From Synechococcus sp. UW140 (GTDB lineage: Bacteria; Cyanobacteriota; Cyanobacteriia; PCC-6307; Cyanobiaceae): a DNA stretch of 64,000 nt. The DNA lies in assembly GCA_945861595.1 (NCBI GenBank), contig CAMAVE010000001.1, positions 17,306 to 81,305 of the forward strand. Direction: 5' to 3'. Both the position numbers and the translations under genes were made by a program. Below, one piece after another: positions 46,585 through 55,396 of the stretch. Below the pieces are notes generated by a model. That model searched no databases and had not been told where the DNA came from. It worked only from the letters and a program-made list of their open reading frames with translations. Position 1 is the stretch's first letter. Each line of letters opens with the position of its first letter.

Positions 46585-47088
46585 TTGTTCACACCCCTAT
46601 CCCCCATCACTCCAATCGCCAGAACGGTGACCGATTGGGCCCAATCCCTTGCCCAATCCCTAGCCCAAATCCTTCGCCTGGGCCTTGTCCTGAATCTCAC
46701 CCTCAGTGGGGTTTTGCTGGCGAGTGGCCTGCTGGGTGCCCCTGGTCCGGCCCTAGCGGCAAGCGCCGATGGTGCCAGCCTCTTTGAAGCCCACTGCGCC
46801 GGTTGCCATATCCATGGCGGCAACATCATCCGCCGCGGTCGCACCTTGAAGCTGAAGGCCCTTGAGCACCAGGGCATCACCAGTCCCGAAGCAATTGCCA
46901 CGATCGCAAGCCAAGGAATCGGCCAGATGGGGGGCTATGGCCCGGTGCTTGGACCCGGCGGCGCCGAGCAGGTGGGCCTCTACGTATGGCAGCAGGCCTT
47001 GGCCGGCTGGGAGAGCCAGCCCGCGCCGGCTGCCCAAACGAAGAACAGCCGTCTAGGCAACCCAAAGGCTGCGATTGTCGAGGGCTAG
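46585..47088 (+). CDS. Exported monohaem cytochrome c (c6-like)
   Basis: 167 residues. A long N-terminus ends in a hydrophobic signal (LVLNLTLSGVLLASGLL..PALA). The mature domain has the haem motif CAGCH with IHGGNIIRRGRTLK, and an axial Met candidate in GIGQMGGYG. The length and the HxGGNxI start fit c6-like cytochromes (c6B/c6C type) rather than the plastocyanin-exchanging c6. The region before the signal (residues 18-31) is a 12-bp repeat reading AQSL AQSL AQIL. Confidence 0.85.
   Translation: MFTPLSPITPIARTVTDWAQSLAQSLAQILRLGLVLNLTLSGVLLASGLLGAPGPALAASADGASLFEAHCAGCHIHGGNIIRRGRTLKLKALEHQGITSPEAIATIASQGIGQMGGYGPVLGPGGAEQVGLYVWQQALAGWESQPAPAAQTKNSRLGNPKAAIVEG
46639..46674. repeat. 12-bp tandem repeat, three units, in the cytochrome N-terminus
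   Basis: gcccaatccctt-type units start at 46639, 46651 and 46663, each coding A-Q-(S/I)-L. They resemble the units at 3976-4035 read on the other strand (cagtccctcggc, Q-S-L-G). Confidence 0.7.
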
Positions 47089-47118
47089 GACCTCCTGGGG
47101 TATTGGCGGGCCTGGGAT

Positions 47119-47385
47119 TTAAAGCGCCTGGATCCAGGGATACACCGCGAGCTCCACCCAGATGCCTTCGCGCCAATAGATATCGCCATGGAGCAGGGCC
47201 TCCACCTGCTCCTGGCTTTCGGCCTCGTAGATGCCAAAAACCTGGCGGCTATCTGCTGTGGGCCCCAAGGTGATCAGCAGGCCGTCCTGCTGCTGCTGGC
47301 GCAATCCGGCCAGGTGGTGCTCCCGGAAGGGCGCGCGCTTCTCCAGGGCGTTGTCGCAGTAGCGACCCCAAAGCACAAAGCGCAT
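47119..47385 (-). CDS. YciI-like (YCII-related) protein
   Basis: 88 residues from MRFVLWGRYCDNALEKR. The dimeric ferredoxin-like YCII fold is seen in REHHLAGLRQQQQDGLLITLGPTAD and VFGIYEAESQEQVEALLHGDIYWREGIW. Function of the family is not settled. Confidence 0.82.
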   Translation of the reverse strand: MRFVLWGRYCDNALEKRAPFREHHLAGLRQQQQDGLLITLGPTADSRQVFGIYEAESQEQVEALLHGDIYWREGIWVELAVYPWIQAL

Positions 47386-47547
47386 GGCAACGGTTGACAG
47401 CACAACTGCAGACCCTAAAACCTGGCTGGCCCAAGCCCGGTTCAACAACATGGGGAGAGCCCAGTCGCCCTGCCAGCCATCGTCCCAGCCCGCGATCGGG
47501 CCCTGCGCTTACGCAGCCTGTGGCATTGCTGGTTTCTAGCCCTGCTG

Positions 47548-47751
47548 TTGCACACCGACCTGGGCCTGATGCCCCTGTTCCATGGTCTGCCGGTTGAGAT
47601 TGCCAGCCATCTGGATCCGACTGCTGTGGTGGTGATCTTTCGGGTGATGCTGATGGCTGTGATGCTGGCAATCGGAGTACTGATCAATCGGGAAGCCATG
47701 CTCTGGTGCCGGGATCGCAGGTTTGTTGTCAACCTGCCCCTACCGGTTTAG
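47548..47751 (+). CDS. Small membrane hypothetical protein, start unclear
   Basis: 67 residues from a TTG, with one or two hydrophobic spans (VVVIFRVMLMAVMLAIGVLIN). The same frame is open back to 47419 without ATG, GTG or TTG, and the part just upstream (RDRALRLRSLWHCWFLALLL) looks like coding sequence. The true start may be non-canonical or lost. Confidence 0.45.
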   Translation: MHTDLGLMPLFHGLPVEIASHLDPTAVVVIFRVMLMAVMLAIGVLINREAMLWCRDRRFVVNLPLPV

Positions 47752-47766
47752 GCCGCCAGACCCGGA

Positions 47767-48831
47767 TTAGCTTTTTGGAGCCGGCAGCAGCCCAGTTGGA
47801 TCAGCCAGGTCTATGCCAGAGCGTTCCAGGGATGCCAGCAGCTCCAGATTGATCGCCTGCTGACGATCAAAGGCCAGGTTGGGGTCAGATGCATCGAGAA
47901 AGTAAACCAGCTCAAACAGCAGCCCGGCGGGGGTTAACTCCACCAGATGACAGCGATCGAAGCGGACCTGGGGCCAGGGACTGATGGCGGCCTGGGCCAG
48001 GGGGGGGAAACGGGCCGCCGCCTCGGCGCCGCTGTCGAGGCGCAGCAGCAGCCGCTGCAGGACGCGCCGCTCCTGCTGGTCGCCGTAGTTGCGCAGGGTT
48101 TTAGCGAGCAGTTGGGCATTGTTAATCACCACCAATTCGCCATCAAGGCTGCGCAGGTGGGTGGAGCGCAATCCCACCTTCACGACCCGACCCATGACAT
48201 CGTCGAAGCGCAGCAACTGGCCCAGCTGGAAGGGCTGCTCCACCAGAATCGTGAGATAGCTGAAAAAATCCCGGGCCGGGACCCGTAGGGCTAAGCCAAT
48301 GCCCAGGCCCGCCCCCGCCAGGGCCCCCAGCACGGCCGTGAGCTTCAGGCCCTGGTTCTGCAAATACACCAGCAGGCCCAGGAGCCAGGTAGCGCCCCGC
48401 AGCATCGGCAACAGGTCCGCAATCCGATCCAGCCCAGCGGCTTCGCCCAGACGGTTCGCCACCGCAGCCAGCAGGCGCTCGAGGCCAGCATTGATCAGGC
48501 GCACCACCAACAGCAGAACCACCAGGCCCGAGGCGGCTTGGTAGAGCTGGTTGGCCTGGGCCGCCAGCGGTAGGGCCGCCCAGCTCCAGTTCGCGACCAG
48601 CACCAGGGCCAACTGGCTAGCCGCTCGCAAGGTCGGGCCGGCCAGGACGGGATCGACCTGGCCCCGGCCCCGGCTCAGGGCCAACTGACGCTGGGCTAAG
48701 GCGCGCATCACTAGCACGGCCGCCAGACCCAGGACCAACCGGCAGACGGCGGCAACTAGGGGGTGGTTGATCGGCAAGCCTGGGGCAAGACCGGCCTGGA
48801 GGCTCGCCAGGCAGAAGCCAGGGGCGATCAC
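47767..48831 (-). CDS. Small-conductance mechanosensitive channel (MscS family)
   Basis: About 354 residues with several membrane spans, the pore-lining helix AVLGALAGAGLGIGLALRVPARDFFSYLTILVEQPF, then the beta domain (GRVVKVGLRSTHLRSLDGELVVINNAQL). Releases solutes under hypo-osmotic stress. The start is the GTG at 48831 (or TTG at 48837), 8 bases after the end of trpA, so it may be co-transcribed with trpA. Confidence 0.87.
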   Translation of the reverse strand: MIAPGFCLASLQAGLAPGLPINHPLVAAVCRLVLGLAAVLVMRALAQRQLALSRGRGQVDPVLAGPTLRAASQLALVLVANWSWAALPLAAQANQLYQAASGLVVLLLVVRLINAGLERLLAAVANRLGEAAGLDRIADLLPMLRGATWLLGLLVYLQNQGLKLTAVLGALAGAGLGIGLALRVPARDFFSYLTILVEQPFQLGQLLRFDDVMGRVVKVGLRSTHLRSLDGELVVINNAQLLAKTLRNYGDQQERRVLQRLLLRLDSGAEAAARFPPLAQAAISPWPQVRFDRCHLVELTPAGLLFELVYFLDASDPNLAFDRQQAINLELLASLERSGIDLADPTGLLPAPKS

Positions 48832-48839
48832 GGTCAAGT

Positions 48840-49694
48840 TCAGTGGTCTAGGGCAGCGCGCAGCTCGGCGCAGAAGGCGGCTGAGGCAGCGGCTGTTGCT
48901 GGGGCCGGCTCCTGGGGAGCGGCCGCCGCCGCCGCCGCCATCACCTTCACCAAGGCGCTGCCGACGATGGCGCCATCGGCCCCCCAATCCCTGACCTGCC
49001 TGGCCTGATCGGCGGAGGCGATGCCAAAGCCCACCGCCACCGGCGTGGGGCCCATGGCCTTGAGTTGCTGCACCAACCCTTCAACCCGGCCCTCAAGGCT
49101 GGTGCGGGTGCCGGTCACACCGGTCACGGAGACCAAATAGGTAAAACCACGGCTGGCGGCAGCGATGCGGACCATCCGCTCAGTGGGAGTGGTGGGGGCC
49201 ACCAGCAGCACCAGATCCAGGCCCTGGGCGGCAGCCAGGGGGGAGAGCTTGGCGGTTTCCTCCAAGGGGAGGTCGGGCACCACAAGACCGGCCGCGCCGG
49301 CGGCGGCGGCCTCCTGGCAGAAGCGCTCCATGCCCCGGCTCAAGAGGGGGTTGCTGTAGGTGAACAGCACCACTGGAGTGTGCAACTCCCCCTTGAGGCT
49401 GGCGAGCATCTCCAGTACCCGGCCCGGGGTGGTGCCAGAGGCCAGGGCCCGGCCGGCTGCGGCCTGGATCACGGGCCCATCGGCGAGGGGGTCGCTATAG
49501 GGGATACCGAGCTCAATCAGGTCGGCGCCAGCCCCCTGGAGGGCCAGCAGGCTGGCCCGGGTCGTGGCCAGGTCTGGATCGCCAGCCACCAGGAAGGGCA
49601 TCAGGGCACAGCGCCCCTCCTGCTTGAGCCGCGCAAAACAGCGCTGGATCAAGGTGGCGGATCCGGCAACGGGGGAGATCGCGTCAGCGGTCAT
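48840..49694 (-). CDS. trpA: Tryptophan synthase alpha subunit
   Basis: 284 residues, (beta-alpha)8 barrel. [10 protein letters not shown], the catalytic Glu in [19 protein letters not shown] and catalytic Asp in [11 protein letters not shown], then [10 protein letters not shown] and [10 protein letters not shown]. The C-terminal tail is Ala-rich. It follows DUF3007 and ndhL in the same direction. Confidence 0.95.
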   Translation of the reverse strand: MTADAISPVAGSATLIQRCFARLKQEGRCALMPFLVAGDPDLATTRASLLALQGAGADLIELGIPYSDPLADGPVIQAAAGRALASGTTPGRVLEMLASLKGELHTPVVLFTYSNPLLSRGMERFCQEAAAAGAAGLVVPDLPLEETAKLSPLAAAQGLDLVLLVAPTTPTERMVRIAAASRGFTYLVSVTGVTGTRTSLEGRVEGLVQQLKAMGPTPVAVGFGIASADQARQVRDWGADGAIVGSALVKVMAAAAAAAPQEPAPATAAASAAFCAELRAALDH

Positions 49695-49742
49695 CGGGCC
49701 GATTGGCAGGCAATGACCGTGAGCCTATGGGGCGATCGGTCC

Positions 49743-50120
49743 TCACGGCTCGGCGGAATCGTCAAGCTGGCCCAGGTCCCGCAGCAACTTCTCCTGCTCG
49801 GCCGCTGGCAGGGCCTCAAACTGCTTCTGGAGCTCGTCTTCGGTGGCGGAGTCATAGCGGCTGCGATACTCCCGCCGCTGCTGCATGTAGGTCATGTTGC
49901 CGGTGACCACCCGGAACAGGTAGGAGCCGATCCAGCCGATCACAATCAGAATCAGAACGGCTTCAGCGGCAATCCCGGCCGAGGCCTCGCCGAAACCGGC
50001 CAGCTGAAACAGCCCGTAGCCGCCAGCGCCGAGGCCAAAAAAGGCAACTCCCAGGATCAGGGCCTTGCCGCGGGTCATGCCATTGGGCGATGAGGCGGGC
50101 GCAGAGGGGGGCGTGGCCAT
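49743..50120 (-). CDS. DUF3007 membrane protein
   Basis: 125 residues, two hydrophobic segments (ALILGVAFFGLGAGGYGLFQ, AVLILIVIGWIGSYLFRVV), then a charged helix (MTYMQQRREYRSRYDSATEDELQ). The family is cyanobacterial/plastid and conserved beside ndhL. Its ATG shares a base with the ndhL stop (TGATG). A role with the NDH-1 complex is plausible by context only. Confidence 0.87.
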   Translation of the reverse strand: MATPPSAPASSPNGMTRGKALILGVAFFGLGAGGYGLFQLAGFGEASAGIAAEAVLILIVIGWIGSYLFRVVTGNMTYMQQRREYRSRYDSATEDELQKQFEALPAAEQEKLLRDLGQLDDSAEP

Positions 50121-50380
50121 CAGGCCTTGCCCTGGCCTGCCATGCGCAGATTCAGGAACGGCGAGAACAGGATCAGGCCAGGGAAAAACAGGAACACCAG
50201 GCCGTAAATCCCCGTGCGCTCCAGCTTGCCCATCACCATCCAGCGCCGGTTCATCCACCAGTAGAGGGCCAGGGGCACCACCACCAAGTAGGCGCCACCC
50301 AGGACCACGGCCGCGCCGAGGGCCAGAAGGATGTCGGTACTTGGCAAGCCAGGCAAAACCACGGAGCCACGATCGATCAA
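50120..50380 (-). CDS. ndhL: NAD(P)H-quinone oxidoreductase subunit L
   Basis: 86-residue membrane subunit of cyanobacterial NDH-1. Three hydrophobic parts ([47 protein letters not shown]) and the conserved [10 protein letters not shown] after the first. The [17 protein letters not shown] end is diagnostic. NDH-1 takes part in cyclic electron flow, respiration and CO2 uptake. Confidence 0.92.
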   Translation of the reverse strand: MIDRGSVVLPGLPSTDILLALGAAVVLGGAYLVVVPLALYWWMNRRWMVMGKLERTGIYGLVFLFFPGLILFSPFLNLRMAGQGKA

Positions 50381-50432
50381 GCCCCCGGAATCTAGGATGG
50401 CCTGGCGGTGGGCGCCCAGGGGTCATCGCAGC

Positions 50433-50516
50433 GGGGGCATGGCGTAATTGGTAGCCGCAGCGGACTTAAAATCCGTAGGCCGTAAGGCTGTGGGGGTTCA
50501 AGTCCCCCTGCCCCCA
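50433..50516 (+). tRNA. tRNA-Leu (anticodon TAA)
   Basis: An 84-nt class II tRNA. Acceptor GGGGGCA pairs with TGCCCCC, discriminator A. Anticodon loop CTTAAAA with TAA flanked by GGA/TCC. A variable arm (GGCCGTAAGGCT) and T arm GGGGGTTCAAGTCCCCC are clear. CCA is not encoded. Confidence 0.95.
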
Positions 50517-51158
50517 TCGCCCAATGCACCAACCCAAGGATTGGCGACCCATGGCCGGAGGATTGGCCACCCATGGCCGAGGGCTTCGATTACAAGCTTC
50601 ATCCCCAAATAGGGTGGCTTGATCAATCCCTTCGAAAGCCCCTACAAAGGCCACCCAAGAGCCCAATGAAAAGCCCGGCGACGAGGCACCGGGCTAATCA
50701 TCCATTCCTCCTAATCAAACGGAGCTTGAAGCAGTAATCACTGCTGTATTATACCCATGTTGTCATGGCGGTTGTTTGAGAGGTCATCACTTCGGAGCAA
50801 CCGACGGCGTCGCCTGGGGCCTTGGGCTTTGAACGTCAATGTCCATCCCCTGGGGCACCTGACACGATGCAAAGGGGGCCAAATGGCCTGGACAAGATGA
50901 ATGAGTTGAGACTGTTGGAGCAGGGGCCGCAGCGTCAGTTGGCTCCTAGGTGCTGCTCAGGGGGGGTGTCTTCCATCAATGGAACCTCCGAATCCCGTCC
51001 CATTCACAATCGATCAACCGGCCTGAAGATGCAATAGGAGTTTGTACGGATTAGGCGGAACATCGGGCCTTAGCCAGCAACAACGGGCACCCCCCCCGGC
51101 GTGCGGGGGCGCCAGGGAGTGCCGGACTCCGCCAGAGTTGGGCGACTGCATCCGAGCC
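50517..51158. other. Gene-poor region after tRNA-Leu
   Basis: About 640 bp with no convincing protein gene. The middle (50695-50780) is AT-rich and contains a minus-strand TATAAT and two stem-loops, listed separately as a possible small RNA. The short open frames on either strand look random. Confidence 0.5.
50669..50741 (-). ncRNA. Candidate small RNA, minus strand
   Basis: On the minus strand a perfect TATAAT (50748-50753) would give a start near 50741. About 70 nt further a stem of AGCCCGG/CCGGGCT (50672-50695) is followed by TTTT, like a terminator. A 6-bp palindrome (AGCAGT..ACTGCT, 50730-50745) overlaps the predicted start and may be an operator or 5' stem. No -35 box close to TTGACA was found. 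It contains AGGAGGA before a three-codon frame (ATG GAT GAT TAG). Confidence 0.35.
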
Positions 51159-51410
51159 ATGGTCCTGCTCCCACCCTTCTGCCCGCTCGCTGGATTGAAC
51201 GCGTTGCGGATCGCCGGCTTGCGGGCCACGGTCCTGCTGCTCCTCACCCTGCTGATCAAGGCCAAGATCCGCATCCAGGCCTTTTCGGCTTTGGGCATTG
51301 CCCTCTTGCTGCTGCAAACCCTGATCGCTCTGGCCGTGCTCGTCCCTCTCGCCCTCGCTGCCATCGCCGCGGCCGCCTATGGCCTCAATCAGCGCTCCAA
51401 GGCGGCCTGA
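51159..51410 (+). CDS. Small hypothetical membrane protein
   Basis: 83 residues, two hydrophobic stretches (LRATVLLLLTLLIKAKIRIQA, FSALGIALLLLQTLIALAVLVPLALAAIAAAAYGL). It precedes the ABC ATPase gene by 32 bp and might be its membrane partner, though it is too small for a standard permease. No family recognised. Confidence 0.5.
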   Translation: MVLLPPFCPLAGLNALRIAGLRATVLLLLTLLIKAKIRIQAFSALGIALLLLQTLIALAVLVPLALAAIAAAAYGLNQRSKAA

Positions 51411-51442
51411 TCTCCCCAGCGAAGCACTGCCGCCCACCCCCG

Positions 51443-52243
51443 ATGCCAGCCGCCCCCTATCTCGATCTCCAGTCGATTGAGGCCTACCTGGGCCCCAGGC
51501 CGGTATTCACCAACCTCAGCTTGAAGCTGCACCTGGGCCAGCAGACCGTGATCCTGGGGCCGAACGGCTCGGGCAAGAGTTCCTTGATCAAGCTGCTCAG
51601 CCGCGAGATCTACCCGGTGGTGAAGCCGGGCTCCTGGCTGCGGATCTTTGGCGAGGAGCGGGTGAACCTCTGGGACCTGCGCGCCCGCATCGGCCTGGTG
51701 TCCCCGGACTTACAGGCGAACTACGGCACCAGCGTGGTCGCCCGCGACGTGGTGCTTTCGGGTTTCTTCGGCTCGGTGGGGCTGGGCCGCAGCCAGCAGG
51801 TCAGCGAGCGCCATCGGCAGCGCAGCGAGGAGCTGCTGGCCCAACTGGATCTCGATGCGATCGCCGATCGCCCCTTTGGCCAGCTCTCCGATGGCCAAAG
51901 GCGGCGCCTGCTGCTGGCCCGGGCCCTGGTGCATCGCCCCGAGGTGCTGGTGCTTGATGAACCCACCAACGGCCTCGACCTCAAGGCCAAACACCAGCTG
52001 CTGGCGGTCCTGCGCCAGCTGGCCCAAGCGGGCACCAGCCTGCTGCTGGTCACCCACCAAATTGAGGCGATCATTCCTGAGATCAAGCACTGCGTGCTGC
52101 TGCGCCAGGGGCTGATCGTCGGCCAGGGATCCTGCGAGGAGCTGCTTCAGGACGGGCCCCTGAGCGATCTCTTTGGAATCCCTCTAAGGGTGATCGAAGC
52201 CCATGGCTTTCGCCAGGTGCTGCCGGCGGCTGCTCCCGGCTAG
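51443..52243 (+). CDS. ABC transporter ATP-binding protein
   Basis: 266 residues. Walker A LGPNGSGKSSLIKLL, Q-loop-like IGLVSPDLQ, signature LSDGQRRRLLLARAL, Walker B VLVLDEPTNGLDL, switch His in VTHQIEAI. The Pro-Asp in place of Gln in the Q-loop and the VVKPGSWLRIFGEERVNLWDLR region resemble ModF/YfmL-type stand-alone ATPases rather than importers. Convergent with the Ycf52-type gene; the stop codons overlap. Confidence 0.85.
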   Translation: MPAAPYLDLQSIEAYLGPRPVFTNLSLKLHLGQQTVILGPNGSGKSSLIKLLSREIYPVVKPGSWLRIFGEERVNLWDLRARIGLVSPDLQANYGTSVVARDVVLSGFFGSVGLGRSQQVSERHRQRSEELLAQLDLDAIADRPFGQLSDGQRRRLLLARALVHRPEVLVLDEPTNGLDLKAKHQLLAVLRQLAQAGTSLLLVTHQIEAIIPEIKHCVLLRQGLIVGQGSCEELLQDGPLSDLFGIPLRVIEAHGFRQVLPAAAPG

Positions 52244-52752
52244 GTGGAATACCAGAAGGCGCAGCGGCGCTGCAGGGGCTCAAGTTCCCAGCCCTGGGCC
52301 TCGTAGAACCCCACCACCTGGGGATCGGCAAACAGGCTCACCCTCTCCACCTCCATGGCGCGCAGTTGGTTGAGCACGTAGTCCATCAACTGCTTCCCCA
52401 GGCCGCAGCCCTGGTAGAGGGGGTGGATGGCCACATCCCAGACGGTGGCCTCGATCACGCCATCGCCGGTGCAGCGGGCGAAACCCACCAGCCGGGGCAG
52501 GCGCTGCTCATGGCGCCAGAGGCCCACCCAGAGCAGGCTGTGCTCCAGCGCCTTGCGCACCCGACGCACGGGCCGGCGGCTCCAGCCGACCGCATCGCAA
52601 AGCTGCTCGAGCTCAAACAGGTCGATTTCCCGTTCGCAGCTCAGCACTAGGGCCAGCTTGGGGTTGGCCGTGGTGCAGAGGCGATGCTCGCCGCCATACA
52701 TCCCCGCCAGGGCTTCGGCCTGGGAGATCTCGGCGTCGGAGGGGCTAATCAT
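52240..52752 (-). CDS. Ycf52-type GNAT acetyltransferase (SNAT-like)
   Basis: 170 residues. VGFARCTGDGVIEATVWDVAIHPLYQGCGLGKQLMDYVL contains the acetyl-CoA loop (QGCGLGK), then LFADPQVVGFYEAQGWELEP ending FWYST. This pattern is that of Ycf52, whose cyanobacterial and plastid members have been reported as serotonin N-acetyltransferases and protein lysine acetyltransferases. The N-terminus is longer than minimal. Start at ATG 52752. Confidence 0.83.
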   Translation of the reverse strand: MISPSDAEISQAEALAGMYGGEHRLCTTANPKLALVLSCEREIDLFELEQLCDAVGWSRRPVRRVRKALEHSLLWVGLWRHEQRLPRLVGFARCTGDGVIEATVWDVAIHPLYQGCGLGKQLMDYVLNQLRAMEVERVSLFADPQVVGFYEAQGWELEPLQRRCAFWYST

Positions 52753-52778
52753 TAGGGAGATCCTGCCCCATTGGGGCG

Positions 52779-53588
52779 GTGGCTGTTGCAGGCTGGAGGA
52801 TCTTCTTGGCAGCGGCCTTGTCTCCACGCCCCCTGCTGGTGTTCCTGCATGGCTGGTTGCTTTCAGGACGGCTGTGGCAGCCCCTGGTGCAGGAGCTGGA
52901 GCCCGAGTGGGATTGCTGGGCGCCGGATCTGCCTGGCTTTGGTGATCGGCCCCGGCCCCGCCAGCTCCAGCCCACCCTGGCCTCCTTCGGCCGTTGGCTG
53001 GCGGAGCAGGCGCGGGACCAGGCCAAGGGCCGGCCGCTGGTGTTGATCGGCCATTCCCTCGGCGGTAGCGTCGCCCTCCATGGCGCCCCTGGCCTGGGCG
53101 ACCAGCTGGTGGGCCTGGTGCAGATCGCCGCCGGTGGCGGCGTCTATCAACCGCGGGCCTTCGCCCGGGTGCGCCAGGCCGGAGCTGCGTTCCTCAGCCT
53201 GCGGCCGAGCTGGTTGGCGGAGCTGCCCGCCCTGGACGCCATCCGCAGCCCGCTCGTCGCCGAGCAGCGGGCGGCCCGGGGGCTGCTGGCCTGCAGCACC
53301 AACCGGGGCGCCGTGCGCCAGCTGCCGGCCCTGACGGCCTCCCTGCAGGTGCCGAGCCTCTGGCTGGTGGGCAGCGCCGATCGGGTGATGGAACCGCGCT
53401 ACGTCAGCCACCTGGCGGGCTATGCGGCCCAGCACGACGTGGAGGTGCTGCCTGGGCTCGGCCACCTACCCATGCGCCAGGACCCAGCCCTGCTTGCTGA
53501 GCGGATCAGCGCCTGGCTCCTGACCCTGCCCGGCTCAGAGGCCTGGGCGCCGGCGCGGCCGATGGCCCCCCGTCAGCGCACCGCCTAG
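52779..53588 (+). CDS. Alpha/beta hydrolase
   Basis: 269 residues. HGWLLSGRLWQPL is the oxyanion-hole HG motif, the nucleophile elbow is GHSLGGSVAL, the acid is in VGSADRVMEP and the catalytic His in GLGHLPMRQDP. All three catalytic residues are present. GTG start. Substrate unknown. Confidence 0.82.
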   Translation: MAVAGWRIFLAAALSPRPLLVFLHGWLLSGRLWQPLVQELEPEWDCWAPDLPGFGDRPRPRQLQPTLASFGRWLAEQARDQAKGRPLVLIGHSLGGSVALHGAPGLGDQLVGLVQIAAGGGVYQPRAFARVRQAGAAFLSLRPSWLAELPALDAIRSPLVAEQRAARGLLACSTNRGAVRQLPALTASLQVPSLWLVGSADRVMEPRYVSHLAGYAAQHDVEVLPGLGHLPMRQDPALLAERISAWLLTLPGSEAWAPARPMAPRQRTA

Positions 53589-53600
53589 AACACCGCCTAG
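53577..53600. repeat. 12-bp duplication across two convergent stop codons
   Basis: caccgcctagaa is immediately followed by caccgcctagag. The first copy carries the TAG stop of the hydrolase gene; the second carries the stop (cta on plus) of the convergent ABC gene. Confidence 0.6.
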
Positions 53601-55396
53601 AGCCGGGCCAGGCCCCGCTCCTGCAGATCGGCCAGCTGGGCATAGAGGCCGCCGGCGGAGCGCAATTGGCGATGGGTGCCCTGCTCCACCAACTTGCCGC
53701 GCTTGAGCACCAGGATCCGGTCGGCCGCCTCCACGGTGGCCAGGCGGTGGGCGATCACAATCGCCGTACGGCCCTGCAACAGCCGTTCCAGGTCGGCCTG
53801 GAGGGTGGCTTCTGTGGAGGGATCGAGGAAGGCCGTGGCCTCATCCATCACCAGCACCGATGGGTTGCGGATACCGACCCGGGCCACCGAGAGCAGCTGG
53901 CGCTCACCGGAAGAGAGGTTGCCTCCCCGTTCGCGCAGGGGGCTCTCAAGCCCCTGGGGCAGCCGGCTGAGCAGGGGATCAAGACCCAGCTCATGGCAGA
54001 GCCGCTGCAGTTCGGGGTCGCTGATCTCAGCATCGAGGCGCAGGTTGTCGGCCACGTTGCCGCTGAACAGAAAGGCGTCCTGCAGGACCACCCCCAACCG
54101 CTGGCGCAGGGTATGGATCGGCAATTCGCGGATGTCGATGCCATCGAGCAGGATCCGGCCCTGCTGGGGTTCATAGAGGCGGCAGAGCAGGCGGATCACC
54201 GTGGTTTTGCCCGAGCCGGTGGGACCGACCAGGGCCACGTGTTCACCGGGGGCAATGCGGAAGCTGAGATCTTCGAGGATCGGATCGTCACTGCGGTAGG
54301 CAAAGGACACCCGCTCGAAGATCACTTCGCCGGCGCTGTTGCGATTCCCACCGCTGATCTGGGCTGCTGCAGAACGCTCGCTATCGGGCAGCTCCTGGAT
54401 CTCAATGGGCTCCTCAAACAGTTCGCCAATCCGTTCCACCGCCGTCAGACCGCCCTGGATCTGGGTAAAGCGTTCGGCCAGTTGGCGCAGGGGATCAAAC
54501 AGGCGTTGGGAATAGAGGATGAAGGTGGTGAGGGTGCCCAGGCCCATCACCTCCTCCGACACCATCCAGCCCCCCAGGGCCAGCACCACGGCAATCGCCG
54601 TGAGGGCCACCCATTCGATCAGGGCCGAAATCGCGCTATCGAAAAAGATCGTGCCATCGACGGCCTTGCGATAGGCATCGGTGGTGCGGGCGAAGCGGGC
54701 GCTGTTGTAGCCCTCGCGCCGGAACATCTGCACCACTTCGAGCCCCTGCAGATTTTCCTGCAGATCGGCATTGAGCTGGCCCAGCTCCTCGCGCACCCTG
54801 TAATTGGCTTTGCGGTATCGCCGCTGCAACCAGAGGATCGTCAGCGTGACAGGCACCTGGCTGGCCAAGAGCAGGGCGCCAAGCCGGGGCTCGATCGAGA
54901 TCATCGTGATCGCGATCACTAGCAGGGTCACCAGGTCGGCCAGCACCCCCACGGCGCCGCTGCCGAAAACCTCGGCCAGGGCATCCACGTCGCTGGTGAG
55001 GCGGGTGAGCAGCTTGCCGACCGGGGTGCGGTCGTGGAAACGCAGGGAGAGGTCGAGGGCGTGGGCAAACAGGTCGTTGCGAATCCGGGCCGTGAGCCGC
55101 TGGCCGACGGCCTGCACGTTGTAGCTCTGCACCCCCTGGAGCCCCAGGCGCACCACCACGGCCACCAGCAACAGGCCCACCAGGGTGCGCAGCACCTCGG
55201 GCACGCTCTGACCCGCCAGCCAGGGCATGGTCGGTTCGTGTCGCAGGGCGGAGATCGCCTGGCCCACGAGCAGGGGCTGGACCGCAGCCCCCAGGGCCAC
55301 GGGGATCAACAGCACCAGGCTGAGGGTGAGGCGGCGCCGGTCCTGGGCCAGGTAGGGCAGCAGCCGCCGTAGCCGTTGCCGATCGCTACTGGCCAT
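53597..55396 (-). CDS. ABC exporter, fused permease-ATPase (MdlB/MsbA-like)
   Basis: 599 residues. An N-terminal six-span exporter domain (first span LTLSLVLLIPVALGAAVQPLLVG) is followed by the nucleotide-binding domain with VGPTGSGKTTVIRLLCRLYEP, signature LSSGERQLLSVAR and Walker B VLVMDEATAFLDP, switch His in IAHRLATVE. It acts as a dimer, exporting lipids or small molecules. Its ATG shares bases with the hisG stop. Confidence 0.93.
   Translation of the reverse strand: MASSDRQRLRRLLPYLAQDRRRLTLSLVLLIPVALGAAVQPLLVGQAISALRHEPTMPWLAGQSVPEVLRTLVGLLLVAVVVRLGLQGVQSYNVQAVGQRLTARIRNDLFAHALDLSLRFHDRTPVGKLLTRLTSDVDALAEVFGSGAVGVLADLVTLLVIAITMISIEPRLGALLLASQVPVTLTILWLQRRYRKANYRVREELGQLNADLQENLQGLEVVQMFRREGYNSARFARTTDAYRKAVDGTIFFDSAISALIEWVALTAIAVVLALGGWMVSEEVMGLGTLTTFILYSQRLFDPLRQLAERFTQIQGGLTAVERIGELFEEPIEIQELPDSERSAAAQISGGNRNSAGEVIFERVSFAYRSDDPILEDLSFRIAPGEHVALVGPTGSGKTTVIRLLCRLYEPQQGRILLDGIDIRELPIHTLRQRLGVVLQDAFLFSGNVADNLRLDAEISDPELQRLCHELGLDPLLSRLPQGLESPLRERGGNLSSGERQLLSVARVGIRNPSVLVMDEATAFLDPSTEATLQADLERLLQGRTAIVIAHRLATVEAADRILVLKRGKLVEQGTHRQLRSAGGLYAQLADLQERGLARL

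Noticed and set aside
50672..50695. Terminator on the plus strand after tRNA-Leu
   Set aside because: No T-run on the plus side; the T-run is on the minus strand.
50822..51037. 71-residue plus-strand frame after tRNA-Leu
   Set aside because: Composition and codon use look non-coding, and no motif is present.
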